From Nitrosospira sp. Nsp14 (GTDB taxonomy: Bacteria > Pseudomonadota > Gammaproteobacteria > Burkholderiales > Nitrosomonadaceae), in contig NZ_FOPV01000004.1 in NCBI RefSeq assembly GCF_900113575.1, positions 1 to 64,000 on the forward strand: 64,000 nucleotides of DNA, read 5' to 3'. The notes under the pieces are model-generated. The model did no database searches and was not told where the DNA came from. It was given only the letters and a program-made list of their open reading frames with translations. This document shows positions 26,417-36,363 of this stretch, one piece after another (the stretch's first letter is position 1; each line of letters begins with the position of its first letter). The translations under genes were made by a program, and so were the position numbers.

Positions 26417-26431
26417 GCACCCGGTTCTTAT

Positions 26432-26484
26432 GACTCACGGTTTGCACGGTGGTTCGGGCAAAACACTGAACCACCGCGTGAGTC
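26432..26484. terminator. long interrupted hairpin between convergent genes
   Basis: GACTCACG (26432-26439) and CGGTGGTTC (26447-26455) pair with GAACCACCG (26468-26476) and CGTGAGTC (26477-26484). The left arm contains a seven-base interruption. It lies between two convergent genes, consistent with a shared terminator, though no strong T-run follows. Confidence 0.5.
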
Positions 26485-26535
26485 TATTGTTGCACCACTT
26501 TACACTCATCAATATTCTTCTGCTTACTTCGATCG

Positions 26536-27423
26536 TTATAGCGTGGTGCTGATGCGGCTCGAAGCCAGGACGGTGGGACGCAACCGCACTGCCGCAATGC
26601 CCGCCAGGACAATCAAGCCCATGCCCAATAGGGCAATAACAGTGACCGGATCATCGAACAGAAAAACGCCATACAGATAGGACCACGCAATCCCCAGGTA
26701 CTGCAGACTGCCATTGACAAGCATACGTCCGGTAGCATACGCGCGGGTCAACATCAACTGCGCGAGCGTGGCGAGTAAACCGACTGCGAGCAGCAATCCC
26801 GACCCTGTAAGGCTATGCCCATGCCATCCGCTAAAAAGCGACGTCGCCACGGCGCCGCCCGCAATGCTCCCTAGAGAAAAATAAAACACTACCCGATCCT
26901 CCGGTTCGCCCGCCCGTCCAAGTGCAGCCACTTGAATGTACGCTACCCCCGTGAGCAGGCCGGAAAGCAGGCCCGTCAGGGCACCCCATGCTTGATTGCT
27001 TGCTAAAGTGGGCTGAAGTACGCATACCACCCCTGCAAAACCCACCAGGATGGCCGCAATCGGGTTCGCATTCACCTTCGCGTGATTGAATAATACGGAG
27101 CCGCCAATGAGGAGGACAACCATCCAGATCGGCGCCATGTAATTCAGGGTAAAGGCAGTCGCAAGCGGCAACTCCCCAATTGCGTAGAACCAGAGACCGA
27201 GCGCACTCACACCGGACAGGCTTCTCCAGAAATGCATTGCTGGCAACCTGGTCTTGAGCGTGGAGCCACGCATCCGAGCGAGCATAATCATCATTGCCGC
27301 GCCAACTAAGCCGCGGTAGAACACAATCTCTCCCGTGCTGTATTCGGCCGAGACGAACTTTACGCACATGCCCATGGTTGCAAATAGCAGTGTCGAGGCA
27401 ACCATCAGCCACGGCGCGGACAT
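26536..27423 (-). CDS. DMT family (EamA) transporter
   Basis: A 295-residue membrane protein with ten predicted helices in two EamA repeats, typical of drug/metabolite exporters. Recognisable pieces are [19 protein letters not shown] in helix 1, [20 protein letters not shown] in the first repeat, and [20 protein letters not shown] in the second. The start at ATG 27423 has GGAAGGA at ideal distance; an ATG 18 bases upstream does not. The substrate is unknown. Confidence 0.88.
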   Translation of the reverse strand: MSAPWLMVASTLLFATMGMCVKFVSAEYSTGEIVFYRGLVGAAMMIMLARMRGSTLKTRLPAMHFWRSLSGVSALGLWFYAIGELPLATAFTLNYMAPIWMVVLLIGGSVLFNHAKVNANPIAAILVGFAGVVCVLQPTLASNQAWGALTGLLSGLLTGVAYIQVAALGRAGEPEDRVVFYFSLGSIAGGAVATSLFSGWHGHSLTGSGLLLAVGLLATLAQLMLTRAYATGRMLVNGSLQYLGIAWSYLYGVFLFDDPVTVIALLGMGLIVLAGIAAVRLRPTVLASSRISTTL

Positions 27424-27549
27424 AGATTCCTTCCCCTTCATGCAAAAAAATTCATTATTGGTTCACAAGTATGTATTAGTGTTAAACGCCTAGCGGGGCG
27501 GGTTGTAGCATATACATGCGGACAATGTAAGTACAGGAGGCACCGCTTC

Positions 27550-28185
27550 ATGCTGTCAACGGATTATCGACGATCCGGCAAGATTGTTTTTGCAAGTGCT
27601 CTGTATAATATTGCCGCCATGAGCTCAGAAATGCCATTTATCGATTTTTCGGCGTCATCCGTTGAAGTGGCGCAGCGCCTGATCGGCGTGACATTGCTCG
27701 TGGATGGAGTTGGAGGACGTATCGTAGAAACGGAAGCCTATGATCATGACGACCCTGCCTCGCACAGCTTTTCTGGCCCTACAAAACGAAACCTGGTGAT
27801 GTTTGGCCCGCCCTGCCGCGCCTATGTCTACCGCTCCTATGGAATTCACTGGTGCCTCAATTTCGTCTGCCGGACGGAAGGACATGGGGCAGGTGTTTTG
27901 ATCCGCGCGATCGATCCGGCGGCGGGACTGGATATCATGCGTTCACGTCGTGGACTGGACGACGTGCGCCTGCTATGTTCCGGGCCGGGTCGCGTATCCC
28001 AGGCGCTAGGTATCACACGCGCACATAGCGGTTTGCCGATCGACTTGCCGCCATTTCAGCTCATACCGCCATTGGAGCCGGTAACAATCGTGACCGGACC
28101 TCGCATCGGTATTTCCAAGGCCATCGATATGCCGTGGCGTTTCGGATTTGCTGGCTCCTCTTTCGTGAGTCGCCCATTCCGTTAA
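27550..28185 (+). CDS. DNA-3-methyladenine glycosylase (AAG/MPG family)
   Basis: A 211-residue base-excision repair glycosylase of the mammalian-type AAG fold, removing 3-methyladenine, 7-methylguanine and hypoxanthine. Key pieces: [19 protein letters not shown] with the catalytic Glu, [20 protein letters not shown] with the intercalating Tyr, and [11 protein letters not shown]. The ATG at 27550 follows AGGAGG by nine bases, which decides the start. A TATAAT-like sequence at about 27603 and an ATG at 27619 within the frame allow a shorter form. It is one of several alkylation-repair genes in this window. Confidence 0.92.
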   Translation: MLSTDYRRSGKIVFASALYNIAAMSSEMPFIDFSASSVEVAQRLIGVTLLVDGVGGRIVETEAYDHDDPASHSFSGPTKRNLVMFGPPCRAYVYRSYGIHWCLNFVCRTEGHGAGVLIRAIDPAAGLDIMRSRRGLDDVRLLCSGPGRVSQALGITRAHSGLPIDLPPFQLIPPLEPVTIVTGPRIGISKAIDMPWRFGFAGSSFVSRPFR

Positions 28186-28273
28186 GGTTGGCCGCAAGCA
28201 ACAAGCTCAGCCTAAAATTTCAGCGACAAACTATAATCGTGGCATCAATTCGGATTTTGCGTTAGGAGAAAAA

Positions 28274-30346
28274 ATGAGCAGTCTGATCATCAAACTTGGC
28301 TGGGCGGCATTCGCGATGACAGGCGCTGCGGCGTTCGCTGTCATTGCCTTGCAGCGGGGGGAATCGATTGGCGCCATCTGGATTGTGATCGCAACCATCT
28401 GCGTCTACACCATCGCCTACCGCTTCTACAGCCGGTTCATTGCCCGCCGTGTCCTGCGGCTGGACCCTACCCGCATGACTCCGGCTTACAAATTCAATGA
28501 CGGCCTTGACTATGTGCCAACCAACAAATATGTATTGTTCGGTCACCATTTTGCCGCCATTGCCGGGGCAGGTCCGCTGGTCGGCCCTATTCTCGCCGCC
28601 CAGATGGGCTATATGCCTGGCATGCTCTGGCTGCTGGCAGGTGTGGTGTTTGCCGGCGCGGTGCAGGACTTCACGGTGCTATTCATTTCCACCCGCCGCA
28701 ACGGCCGTTCCCTCGGCGATCTGATCAAATCCGAACTGGGCAAGATACCCGGCATGATCGCCCTGTTTGGCACCTTCTTCATCATGCTCATCCTCCTCGC
28801 CGTACTCGCGCTGATCGTGGTAAAGGCCCTGGCCGAATCTCCCTGGGGCACATTTACCGTTGCCGCCACGATTCCGACGGCGCTTTTCATGGGTGTGTAT
28901 GCGCGATACTTCCGTCCCGGCGCTATCGGCGAGGTTTCACTGATCGGCTTTGCGCTGTTGATGCTGTCCATTGTGGGCGGTCAATACGTGCAGGAAATTC
29001 CGGAGCTGGCCACGCTTTTCACCCTCACCGGTGAACAACTCACTTGGCTTCTGATCGGATATGGCTTCATAGCCTCCGTGTTGCCAATATGGTTGTTGCT
29101 GGCTCCGCGCGATTATTTGTCCACCTTCCTAAAGATCGGAACCATCGTGGGTCTGGCGATCGGCGTCATATTTATTTCGCCGGAATTGAAAATGCCCGCC
29201 TTCACCCAGTTCGTGGATGGGTCTGGGCCCGTCTGGTCGGGCAGCCTGTTTCCCTTCCTGTTCATCACTATTGCCTGCGGTGCCGTATCCGGGTTCCACT
29301 CGCTCATCTCCTCCGGCACCACCCCGAAGATGATCAGGAACGAGACCGATGCCCGATTCATCGGCTACGGGGCCATGCTGATGGAATCGTTCGTGGCCAT
29401 TATGGCGCTTGTTGCCGCCTCGACCCTTGAGCCGGGCGTGTACTTCGCCATGAACAGTCCGGCCGCGATCATCGGCACCACCGCGGAATCAGCTGCGGAA
29501 ACTATCTCGAAATGGGGCTTTTATCTCACGCCTGAGATGGTAAACCAGACGGCGAAGGATGTGGGGGAACACACCATCATTTCCCGTACCGGCGGCGCAC
29601 CGACCCTGGCGGTAGGCATGGCGCACATCCTGTCGGAATTTGCCGGAGGCAGGACCATGATGGCCTTCTGGTATCACTTCGCAATTCTGTTCGAGGCGCT
29701 TTTTATCCTCACGGCGGTGGATGCCGGGACGCGCGCGGGACGCTTCATGCTGCAGGATTTGCTGGGTAGCTTCATCCCATCCATGAAACGTACCGACTCC
29801 CTCGGGGCAAGCCTGATCGCCACCGGACTGTGCGTCGCGGGTTGGGGGTATTTTCTCTATCAGGGGGTCATCGATCCATTGGGGGGAATCAATACGCTCT
29901 GGCCATTGTTCGGAATTTCCAACCAGATGCTGGCCGGGGTGGCGCTGATTCTTTGCACTGTCGTGCTGTTCAAGATGAAGCGCGACCGTTTTGCCTGGAT
30001 CACCGTCGTCCCGGCCTCATGGGTCATTGTTTGCACACTGACGGCTGCCTGGCAAAAGATCTTCGACGCCAATCCACGCATCGGCTTTCTGGCCCATGCC
30101 GACAAATACAAGGGGGCGATTGCCGAGGGTCAAGTCCTGCCGCCTGCCAAATCCATTGAACAGATGCAACAGGTCATTTTTAACGATTATGTCAACGCGT
30201 CGCTCGCAGGACTATTCATGCTGGTACTGATCAGCATGCTGGCATTCGGCATCCGAACAGTTCTGCAGGCCCGGGCCGTGGGCAGCCCCAGCGCAAAGGA
30301 GGCGCCGTTCGAGTTACTGCCGGCTGAAGCAGGCTTAAGAATATGA
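28274..30346 (+). CDS. cstA: carbon starvation protein CstA (pyruvate/peptide transporter)
   Basis: A 690-residue membrane protein of the CstA family, proton-coupled pyruvate or peptide transporters induced when carbon is scarce. Highly conserved pieces: YKFNDGLDYVPTNKYVLFGH, FAAIAGAGPLVGPILAAQ, VSGFHSLISSGTTPKMI and the late FGISNQMLAG. Many hydrophobic helices. AGGAG lies six bases upstream of the start. The last codons overlap the start region of the small YbdD-like gene that usually follows, so they form one operon ended by the hairpin at 30631. Confidence 0.96.
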   Translation: MSSLIIKLGWAAFAMTGAAAFAVIALQRGESIGAIWIVIATICVYTIAYRFYSRFIARRVLRLDPTRMTPAYKFNDGLDYVPTNKYVLFGHHFAAIAGAGPLVGPILAAQMGYMPGMLWLLAGVVFAGAVQDFTVLFISTRRNGRSLGDLIKSELGKIPGMIALFGTFFIMLILLAVLALIVVKALAESPWGTFTVAATIPTALFMGVYARYFRPGAIGEVSLIGFALLMLSIVGGQYVQEIPELATLFTLTGEQLTWLLIGYGFIASVLPIWLLLAPRDYLSTFLKIGTIVGLAIGVIFISPELKMPAFTQFVDGSGPVWSGSLFPFLFITIACGAVSGFHSLISSGTTPKMIRNETDARFIGYGAMLMESFVAIMALVAASTLEPGVYFAMNSPAAIIGTTAESAAETISKWGFYLTPEMVNQTAKDVGEHTIISRTGGAPTLAVGMAHILSEFAGGRTMMAFWYHFAILFEALFILTAVDAGTRAGRFMLQDLLGSFIPSMKRTDSLGASLIATGLCVAGWGYFLYQGVIDPLGGINTLWPLFGISNQMLAGVALILCTVVLFKMKRDRFAWITVVPASWVIVCTLTAAWQKIFDANPRIGFLAHADKYKGAIAEGQVLPPAKSIEQMQQVIFNDYVNASLAGLFMLVLISMLAFGIRTVLQARAVGSPSAKEAPFELLPAEAGLRI

Positions 30347-30366
30347 TGAATGAGGAAAGCAGGAAT

Positions 30367-30561
30367 ATGTTGAAAAAAATTACGCAAGGAATGCGTTTTG
30401 TGGGACAGAGCGTGCGTCTAATGGTAGGCGTGCCCGAATACAGCACCTATCTCGAGCACATGAAAAATGCCCATCCGGATCGCCCGGCGATGTCTTATCC
30501 CGAGTTCTTCCGCGAACGACAGGAGGCGCGGTATGGCGGCAAAATCAGCAGGTGTTGTTAG
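30367..30561 (+). CDS. YbdD/YjiX family small protein
   Basis: A 64-residue partner of CstA. The family signature is intact: YLEHMKNAHPDRPAMSYPEF then ERQEARYGG and a C-terminal Cys pair. It is thought to be an accessory factor for CstA-type transporters. ATG 30367 has AGCAGGA upstream and gives the normal family length; ATGs at 30343 and 30346 overlap the cstA stop and would add eight residues. Either start keeps coupling with cstA. Confidence 0.9.
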   Translation: MLKKITQGMRFVGQSVRLMVGVPEYSTYLEHMKNAHPDRPAMSYPEFFRERQEARYGGKISRCC

Positions 30562-30630
30562 GCCCGGAAACTTGCAGGTATGACGGCACTGCTACCGTGA
30601 GGCCACGTTCACCGAAAGGATGACAGAGGC

Positions 30631-30658
30631 GAAAGCCTCGGTACAAACCGAGGCTTTC
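30631..30658. terminator. perfect 12-bp hairpin terminator
   Basis: GAAAGCCTCGGT, loop acaa, ACCGAGGCTTTC. It lies between the convergent cstA operon and the TonB receptor gene, so it probably stops both. Confidence 0.85.
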
Positions 30659-30687
30659 TGTTGGCTACCACTGAGACTTTATGGAAG

Positions 30688-33258
30688 CTAGAAGTTGGCG
30701 ATCACGGTCAGGCGATAGATGCGCGGCGCGCCAGGCAGGATGTTGTTGTTGTTATGCGCGGAGGCGATGTAGTCGACATCCGCGATATTTTCGATATTCG
30801 CTTGCACGCGTAATGTCCGGTTCAGCCTGACGAACATCGCGGCATCCATCCGCGTAAAGCCCGGCAACAGCACCGTATTGTCAAGCGCGGCATACATGCT
30901 GCTGCGATGGACCACGCCCAGACCCAGTCCCAGGAATGGTGTGAAATCATAACGATTCCACATCGAGACAGTATGCTTCGGGACTTGCGCCACCACCGCG
31001 CCAGCTCGCGCCCCGGTTATTGCTTGGGTAATCTCGGCATCCGTGTAGGCATACCCCCCCATCACGCTCCATTGGGGAGTGATGCGCCCCGCCAACCCGA
31101 CCTCCGCGCCACGCGCGCGCTGGCCGTCCACCAACATGGTTCGGGTGGGGTCATTTGGAACCGGGGCGATGACGTTGCTTCGTTCCAGTTGATACAGCGC
31201 CGCGGTTAACGACAGGTCGGGCCGGATATCCCACTTGGCCCCCAGCTCCAGGTTCATAAATTGCTCCGGCTTGAGCGCAGCATTACTGAGGGTCAACGAG
31301 GTGAGTTGATCTCCGGCGCGTGGTACGTACGCCAGGCTGTAGTTTCCATAAATCGAAACGGTCTCGATGGGCTTATAAATCAGGCCCGCCCTGGGCGAAA
31401 TGAATCCATCCGTTACATTGAATACCTGCCCCGTGTTGTTGTTGCGAAATTTCGTATCGAAATTATCGTAACGAATGCCGAGGACCGCTTTCACCTGGGG
31501 AAGAAGCGTAATCTGATCCTGCAAATACACGCCAACCACCTCAACGGTGCCATGGTTATTCGCAGTAGCGGCGCCCCCGCTTGCCGCCCCGGTGGGATCC
31601 GGCCTGAATGTAACGGGAGTCAGGGTAATAGGGTTGAAAAAAGAAACAGTATCGGTCCGTCCGCCGTTGGTGAAATTGTTGTTGAAATAACCGTTATTAC
31701 GGAAATTATCGGTCACCTGGCGCCCATACTCCACCCCCGCCATGAACTCATGCTTGATGGGTCCCGTATTCAGGGCATACAGAAAGTCGGTCTGGGTGAA
31801 AAGGTTATCGCGCTCCGTGGCGTCGTTATAGCCTTGGACACCTAAATTGTTGGCGACGACGGGGCTGCTGGCGAATATGTTCTGATAAAACTTGTCGTAG
31901 CTGGCGTAGCGCGTACGATTCCGAACGGTAAGATTATTGTCGAACGTATGCTCCATGAGAGAGTTCAAGGCATAGGTGTCCAGACGCACGGGGCTTCGGT
32001 TTGGGTCACCGAAAAAAGTCGACCAATGGGTATTGGCAGGGCGGCCTGAGTCGACCACACCGGACGTCGTACCAAAAGAAGGAATACCACGGTCTGCCAC
32101 ACGGTTATCGGTAAAGTATTCGCCGCTCAAAACGACTTTGGTCTGCGCGGTGGGCTTGAAAGTCAGTGTAGGGTTGACCCCACCCCGCTCGAGATCCACT
32201 CCGCTACGGTAGCTGTTCGAGTGCTCGTACATGGCATTCAGACGAATAGCGAGCACGTCATTGATGGGGCGTCCGATGTCGACGGCAATCCGCTTTTGGC
32301 TGAAAGATCCGTACTGGGCCACGATTTCGCTGACCGGCGTCCAGTTGGCCTCTTTGGTGACGCGATTGATTACGCCGCCCGCCCCGCCGCGTCCAAATAT
32401 CATTCCATTGGACCCTTTTAAGACCTCAACCCTGTCTATATTGTAAAGATCGCGCAAATACTGCACATCGTCGCGCAGTCCGTCGACATAGAAGTCTCCC
32501 GTCGATTGATTGCCGCGAAAAATCACCGCATCCCGGTTGCCTTCCCCCTGGGAAGGAACGACGCCGGGCACGTAACGCACCACGTCGGTAATACTCATCA
32601 TGGCTTGATCCCTGATCTGATCCTTCGTTACCACAGTGACCGATTGCGGCACGTCGCGCAGCGGGGTATCGGTTCGGGTCGCGCCGAAACTTTTCGTGGC
32701 CATGTAGCCATCCGTGGGTCCGGTGATCGGCGTTGCGGCAACTTCTACCGGCGGCAACACCGTTGGCTGGGCAACCACTGTAGACCTCCTGATAACATAA
32801 CCACCAGGTTCAGCAACCGCTTCCAGGCCACTCCCGGACAATAAACGACTGAGCCCATCCTGGGCGGAAAAATTGCCCGTCAACCCCGGCGTGGTGATGT
32901 TTTTTACTTCCGCAGCATCGAAGGAGAGCTTGAGTCCTGCTTGTCGGCCAAATTCCTCAAGAGCGCGCTCCATGGGGCCGGCTGAAATGCTGTAAGCCTG
33001 CACCGTTGCAGCAGTAGCGCCGCCAGTTTGGGCAAGGACGGCATGAGGCAGCGTCATTGTCGCCAACCCCAACGAGAAGAGCGCGCCGCGCACTGCCGTA
33101 GCAAGATGGGAATGGCGAAAGCCATCGCGTGTTTGCGGCGTGTGGCCCGCTTCGGCTTTCGTTCCGCCAGAGCCGATCGAATCTGTAGTCAGGACTACGC
33201 TCGACTTACTGCTTTTTTTTATTGTTATATTTTTTATTATTATATTTTTCACAGCCAA
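30688..33258 (-). CDS. TonB-dependent siderophore receptor with STN signalling domain
   Basis: An 856-residue outer-membrane receptor. After an unusual Lys/Ile/Asn-rich N-terminus (residues 1-20) and a linker comes the signal peptide (about 53-76, ending VLAQT). The STN domain follows (about 88-140, with ERALEEFGRQAGLKLSFDA), then a plug domain with VPQSVTVVTKDQI and RVEVLKGSNGMIFGRGGAGG, then the 22-stranded barrel ending in Phe. STN receptors normally signal to an FecR/ECF sigma pair, but none is beside it here. The frame opens with TTG at 33258; GTG at 33252 sits nine bases from GGGG and is an equal candidate. The plug resembles catecholate/ferrichrome-type receptors; the exact siderophore is unknown. 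Confidence 0.93.
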   Translation of the reverse strand: MAVKNIIIKNITIKKSSKSSVVLTTDSIGSGGTKAEAGHTPQTRDGFRHSHLATAVRGALFSLGLATMTLPHAVLAQTGGATAATVQAYSISAGPMERALEEFGRQAGLKLSFDAAEVKNITTPGLTGNFSAQDGLSRLLSGSGLEAVAEPGGYVIRRSTVVAQPTVLPPVEVAATPITGPTDGYMATKSFGATRTDTPLRDVPQSVTVVTKDQIRDQAMMSITDVVRYVPGVVPSQGEGNRDAVIFRGNQSTGDFYVDGLRDDVQYLRDLYNIDRVEVLKGSNGMIFGRGGAGGVINRVTKEANWTPVSEIVAQYGSFSQKRIAVDIGRPINDVLAIRLNAMYEHSNSYRSGVDLERGGVNPTLTFKPTAQTKVVLSGEYFTDNRVADRGIPSFGTTSGVVDSGRPANTHWSTFFGDPNRSPVRLDTYALNSLMEHTFDNNLTVRNRTRYASYDKFYQNIFASSPVVANNLGVQGYNDATERDNLFTQTDFLYALNTGPIKHEFMAGVEYGRQVTDNFRNNGYFNNNFTNGGRTDTVSFFNPITLTPVTFRPDPTGAASGGAATANNHGTVEVVGVYLQDQITLLPQVKAVLGIRYDNFDTKFRNNNTGQVFNVTDGFISPRAGLIYKPIETVSIYGNYSLAYVPRAGDQLTSLTLSNAALKPEQFMNLELGAKWDIRPDLSLTAALYQLERSNVIAPVPNDPTRTMLVDGQRARGAEVGLAGRITPQWSVMGGYAYTDAEITQAITGARAGAVVAQVPKHTVSMWNRYDFTPFLGLGLGVVHRSSMYAALDNTVLLPGFTRMDAAMFVRLNRTLRVQANIENIADVDYIASAHNNNNILPGAPRIYRLTVIANF

Positions 33259-33528
33259 ATACCCCCCAGTAAGTCGGATATAAATTGGCTGGCTTGCCCG
33301 GAACAGGCTGGCTGGCTACGATTGTTTCTTGTAAAAGTCTTTAAAGTCTTATGGCGACCGATAAATGCTGGTTTATGCTGGACAGCGACTGGAACGCGTT
33401 ACCATTGCTCTCAACGCTCGTATCGCAGCCCCCATGGTCATGCGAACTTGACTGTTACCATTTGTACTCGGACTGCCCCGCATCGGAGCCCACGAAAGAA
33501 GGCAAAAGTTTGAACAATTGCAGTTGAA

Positions 33529-33548
33529 TGATAATTGTTACTATTATA
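33529..33548. promoter_or_regulatory. possible Fur box
   Basis: GATAATTGTTACTATTAT lies between the TonB receptor and chrA. It has two hexamers close to the Fur consensus unit (GATAAT and TATTAT) separated by six bases. The position is about 270 bases from the receptor start, so its relevance is uncertain. Confidence 0.3.
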
Positions 33549-33607
33549 TTTCGAGCAGAACCTAAAGGCAATAATGGCGGTGGGGACTTGCGTAAAAAAC
33601 CCGATAA

Positions 33608-34972
33608 TTGCCGCCTCAAGACTGGCAAAGCTGGCTCATGCACATTACCGGAAACCCTTCATCGATTACGCTAGGTCAGGCATCCCTGTATTGGCTAAAG
33701 CTGGGCTTTATTAGTTTCGGTGGCCCCGCCGGGCAGATTGCCATCATGCATCACGACCTGGTCGAGCAAAAAAGATGGATTTCGGAAGACCGTTTCCTCC
33801 ATGCGTTGAATTTTTGCATGGTGTTACCCGGCCCGGAAGCGCAGCAACTTGCCACCTACATCGGCTGGCTGATGCACCGGCATTGGGGCGGAATCATTGC
33901 GGGAGCACTGTTCGTGCTCCCGTCGTTTTTTTTACTGATAGTCCTGACGTGGATTTATTTGACCTACGGCAATGTTCCGGCGGTCGCAGGGGTACTCTAT
34001 GGCCTCAAACCCGCCATCGTCGCCATTGTAATTTTTGCCGCCTATCGCATCGGCTCAAGGACCTTGAACACTCCCTTGCTATGGCTAATCGCTGGGCTCG
34101 CGTTCATAGCCCTGACGATCTTCAAATTGCCCTTCCCCTTCATCATCCTCACCGCCGGGCTCATTGGCTATTATGCCGGCCGTGTCATGCCCCATCGCTT
34201 CGAAACGGGAAAATCGCACGGCGCCCCGAGGGAACGATCCCAGCCTGCGCTTATTGACGATGCCAGTCCCATTCCCTCTCATGCCCTGTTCAGCTGGCTA
34301 GCATTGTGGCGAACCGCTGCGGCTGGGATCGTGATATGGCTCGTCGCGATCGGAATATTGTCGGGCATGTATGGATGGAATGGCACCTACACTCAGATGG
34401 GCTGGTTTTTTACTAAAGCCGCCCTGATGACTTTCGGTGGTGCTTATGCGGTCCTGCCCTACGTGTATCAGGGCGCGGTAGAACAGTACCTGTGGCTCAC
34501 CCCGGGACAGATGATCGATGGTCTGGCCTTGGGAGAAACGACACCTGGTCCGCTCATCATGGTCGTCACCTTCGTTGGTTTTGTCGGGGGGTGGGGCATG
34601 CAGGTGCTGGGCCCGGAAACCCGATTTGTTTCCGCTTTCACAGGGGCGGGGGTAGTCACGTTCTTTACCTTCTTGCCCAGCTTTATCTTTATTTTTATGG
34701 GTGCGCCGTTTATTGAAACCACCCACGGAAAACTGTCATTTACCGCACCGTTAAAAGCGATAACGGCCGCTGTGGTCGGCGTTATCCTTAATCTTGCTGT
34801 ATTTTTTGCCTATTACGTGGTCTGGCCGCAGGGCTTGGGCGGCGATGTGGACTGGTTCTCTATCGGACTGATCATCACAGCGGTAACGGCAATGTTTCGC
34901 CTCAATGCAGGCGTGATTCCCGTCCTCCTGTCATGCGGGATGCTGGGTATGGTCTGGCGCTTGACCACTTAG
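33608..34972 (+). CDS. chrA: chromate transporter ChrA, two-domain type
   Basis: A 454-residue membrane protein of the CHR superfamily, exporting chromate by a proton-driven mechanism. Both homologous halves are present: the first begins YWLKLGFISFGGPAGQIAIM and includes NFCMVLPGPEAQQLATYIGW; the second has FTKAALMTFGGAYAVLPYVY and LGETTPGPLIMVVTFVGF. Length is in the usual 400-450 range. The frame starts with TTG at 33608 or ATG at 33638; neither has a good ribosome-binding site, so the N-terminus is open. Confidence 0.93.
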   Translation: MPPQDWQSWLMHITGNPSSITLGQASLYWLKLGFISFGGPAGQIAIMHHDLVEQKRWISEDRFLHALNFCMVLPGPEAQQLATYIGWLMHRHWGGIIAGALFVLPSFFLLIVLTWIYLTYGNVPAVAGVLYGLKPAIVAIVIFAAYRIGSRTLNTPLLWLIAGLAFIALTIFKLPFPFIILTAGLIGYYAGRVMPHRFETGKSHGAPRERSQPALIDDASPIPSHALFSWLALWRTAAAGIVIWLVAIGILSGMYGWNGTYTQMGWFFTKAALMTFGGAYAVLPYVYQGAVEQYLWLTPGQMIDGLALGETTPGPLIMVVTFVGFVGGWGMQVLGPETRFVSAFTGAGVVTFFTFLPSFIFIFMGAPFIETTHGKLSFTAPLKAITAAVVGVILNLAVFFAYYVVWPQGLGGDVDWFSIGLIITAVTAMFRLNAGVIPVLLSCGMLGMVWRLTT

Positions 34973-35138
34973 CACCTAGTTAGTGAAAACAAAGCAAATA
35001 GGAAAAATTCTTCAGACAAACCGGTTCTCCATGCCTGATTCCCGTCCTCGACCGTAAAGATGCGCTAGCGAAGCTCGACGTGTCTCGTCTATTCCAAACC
35101 GCACAACGGTATTCTTCACCGGATAAGCTTACTCTTGC

Positions 35139-35423
35139 TTAATTCCGCTCCGACTCGATAAGCTTGCCGTCTTCCCCCACTTTAATTTCAACCTTCTTGC
35201 CGTCGGGTTTCTTCACCTCGGCTTCATAAACGATGATGGTTTTACCGTCTTTCGATTTTGTTTCCTTCTCGATCTCCTCTACTTTCCCACCTCCTGCATT
35301 GTCAGTTATTGTTTTCTGTACTGCAGCAGGCAGCTCCGACCAATGCACTTTCTCCTCTTTCCCGGCCAATGCCGAGGTCGCGAATACCATCGCACCTACT
35401 GATAAAAGTATGCTCTTTTTCAT
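35139..35423 (-). CDS. small exported PepSY-like protein
   Basis: A 94-residue protein with signal peptide MKKSILLSVGAMVFATSALA. The mature part has the pattern of PepSY-like proteins: SELPAAVQKTITDNAGGGKV followed by a strand-rich stretch (TIIVYEAEVKKPDGKKVEIK) that reads like one half of the fold. PepSY-type domains often inhibit peptidases or bind ligands in the periplasm. AGGATC is found at good distance from the ATG. It stands alone. Confidence 0.75.
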   Translation of the reverse strand: MKKSILLSVGAMVFATSALAGKEEKVHWSELPAAVQKTITDNAGGGKVEEIEKETKSKDGKTIIVYEAEVKKPDGKKVEIKVGEDGKLIESERN

Positions 35424-35679
35424 TTGAGATCCTATCAGGGTTAAATTGCTTTGTTATTTTGCCTTTTTGTTTTTGCCGCGTGACACACTTCATGAATTGC
35501 CGAATAAATAATGAAGGCGGCGGGAGCCTTAAATAGATTACTACGCGGCAGAAGATCCGTCTGTGCGATATCTAACAGACGCGCCATCACGAACATCAGC
35601 TAACGTATTGTGAACTGGAAAGAGGCGGAAAACACCTTGGGAAGCGCTCTGGCATCTAGCGTAACATCGCCCGCCATTT

Positions 35680-36363
35680 TTACACCGCCTTGCGAAAGGT
35701 CAAATTAATCCGAAGGCGGCCAGTCGCAGGATGATAGCCCTCCATAACTGGGCGAACGCCATGAAAACACAACCTTGCAGGCCCGCCCCATACCATGACA
35801 TCACCGTGGATCAATTGCACACGCGCCGGCCTTTCCTGCCGTCGTAAACCGCCCCATAAGAAAACAGCCGGGAGGCCAAGCGAAACGGAAACGATCGGCG
35901 CGTCAAAGTCTCGCTCATTCTTGTCCTGATGCAATGAGACCCTAGCCCCCGGCTGATAGAGATTGACGAGGCACGCGTCGGGCTTGAAATTTTCAAAACC
36001 CGCAGTGGCAGCAGCATCTCGCGCCACCTTGCGGAACACGTCCGGCATGCGAGGCCACGGCTTGCCACTATCTGGATCACTCGCTTGGTAACGATAGCCG
36101 GTGTGATCGGTCACCCAGCCGTAGGAACCACAATTTGTGAGTGCGACCGACATGCGGAAACCGCCTGGCGGGATCATGTGACGTGGAGGCGCCTCCGCGA
36201 TGACTTCGTCCAGCGCTGCCAGAACAGGCGCCTCATCCGCGAGCGCGAAGGCGCGGAGGACAACGGCTCCGCGGCATAGCTCTTCCAGCCGTGACTGGCA
36301 TGGCGCCGTATCCTCATCCTCGAACAAGTTGAGTGTCCCGTTCACCACTTTCTCAGGTCGCAT
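35680..36363 (-). CDS. alkB: alkylated DNA repair dioxygenase AlkB
   Basis: A 227-residue Fe(II)/2-oxoglutarate dioxygenase that oxidatively removes 1-methyladenine and 3-methylcytosine. The iron site is complete: HQDKNERDF supplies His and Asp, CFHGVRPV the distal His, and GRLRINLTFR the 2OG-binding arginines. The N-terminal nucleotide-recognition region has MIPPGGFRMSVALTNCG. The ATG at 36363 lies within the last codons of the upstream dioxygenase gene, overlapping its stop by 11 bases (ATGCGACCTGA), so the two are translationally coupled. The frame stays open further upstream, but without homology. Confidence 0.94.
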   Translation of the reverse strand: MRPEKVVNGTLNLFEDEDTAPCQSRLEELCRGAVVLRAFALADEAPVLAALDEVIAEAPPRHMIPPGGFRMSVALTNCGSYGWVTDHTGYRYQASDPDSGKPWPRMPDVFRKVARDAAATAGFENFKPDACLVNLYQPGARVSLHQDKNERDFDAPIVSVSLGLPAVFLWGGLRRQERPARVQLIHGDVMVWGGPARLCFHGVRPVMEGYHPATGRLRINLTFRKAV

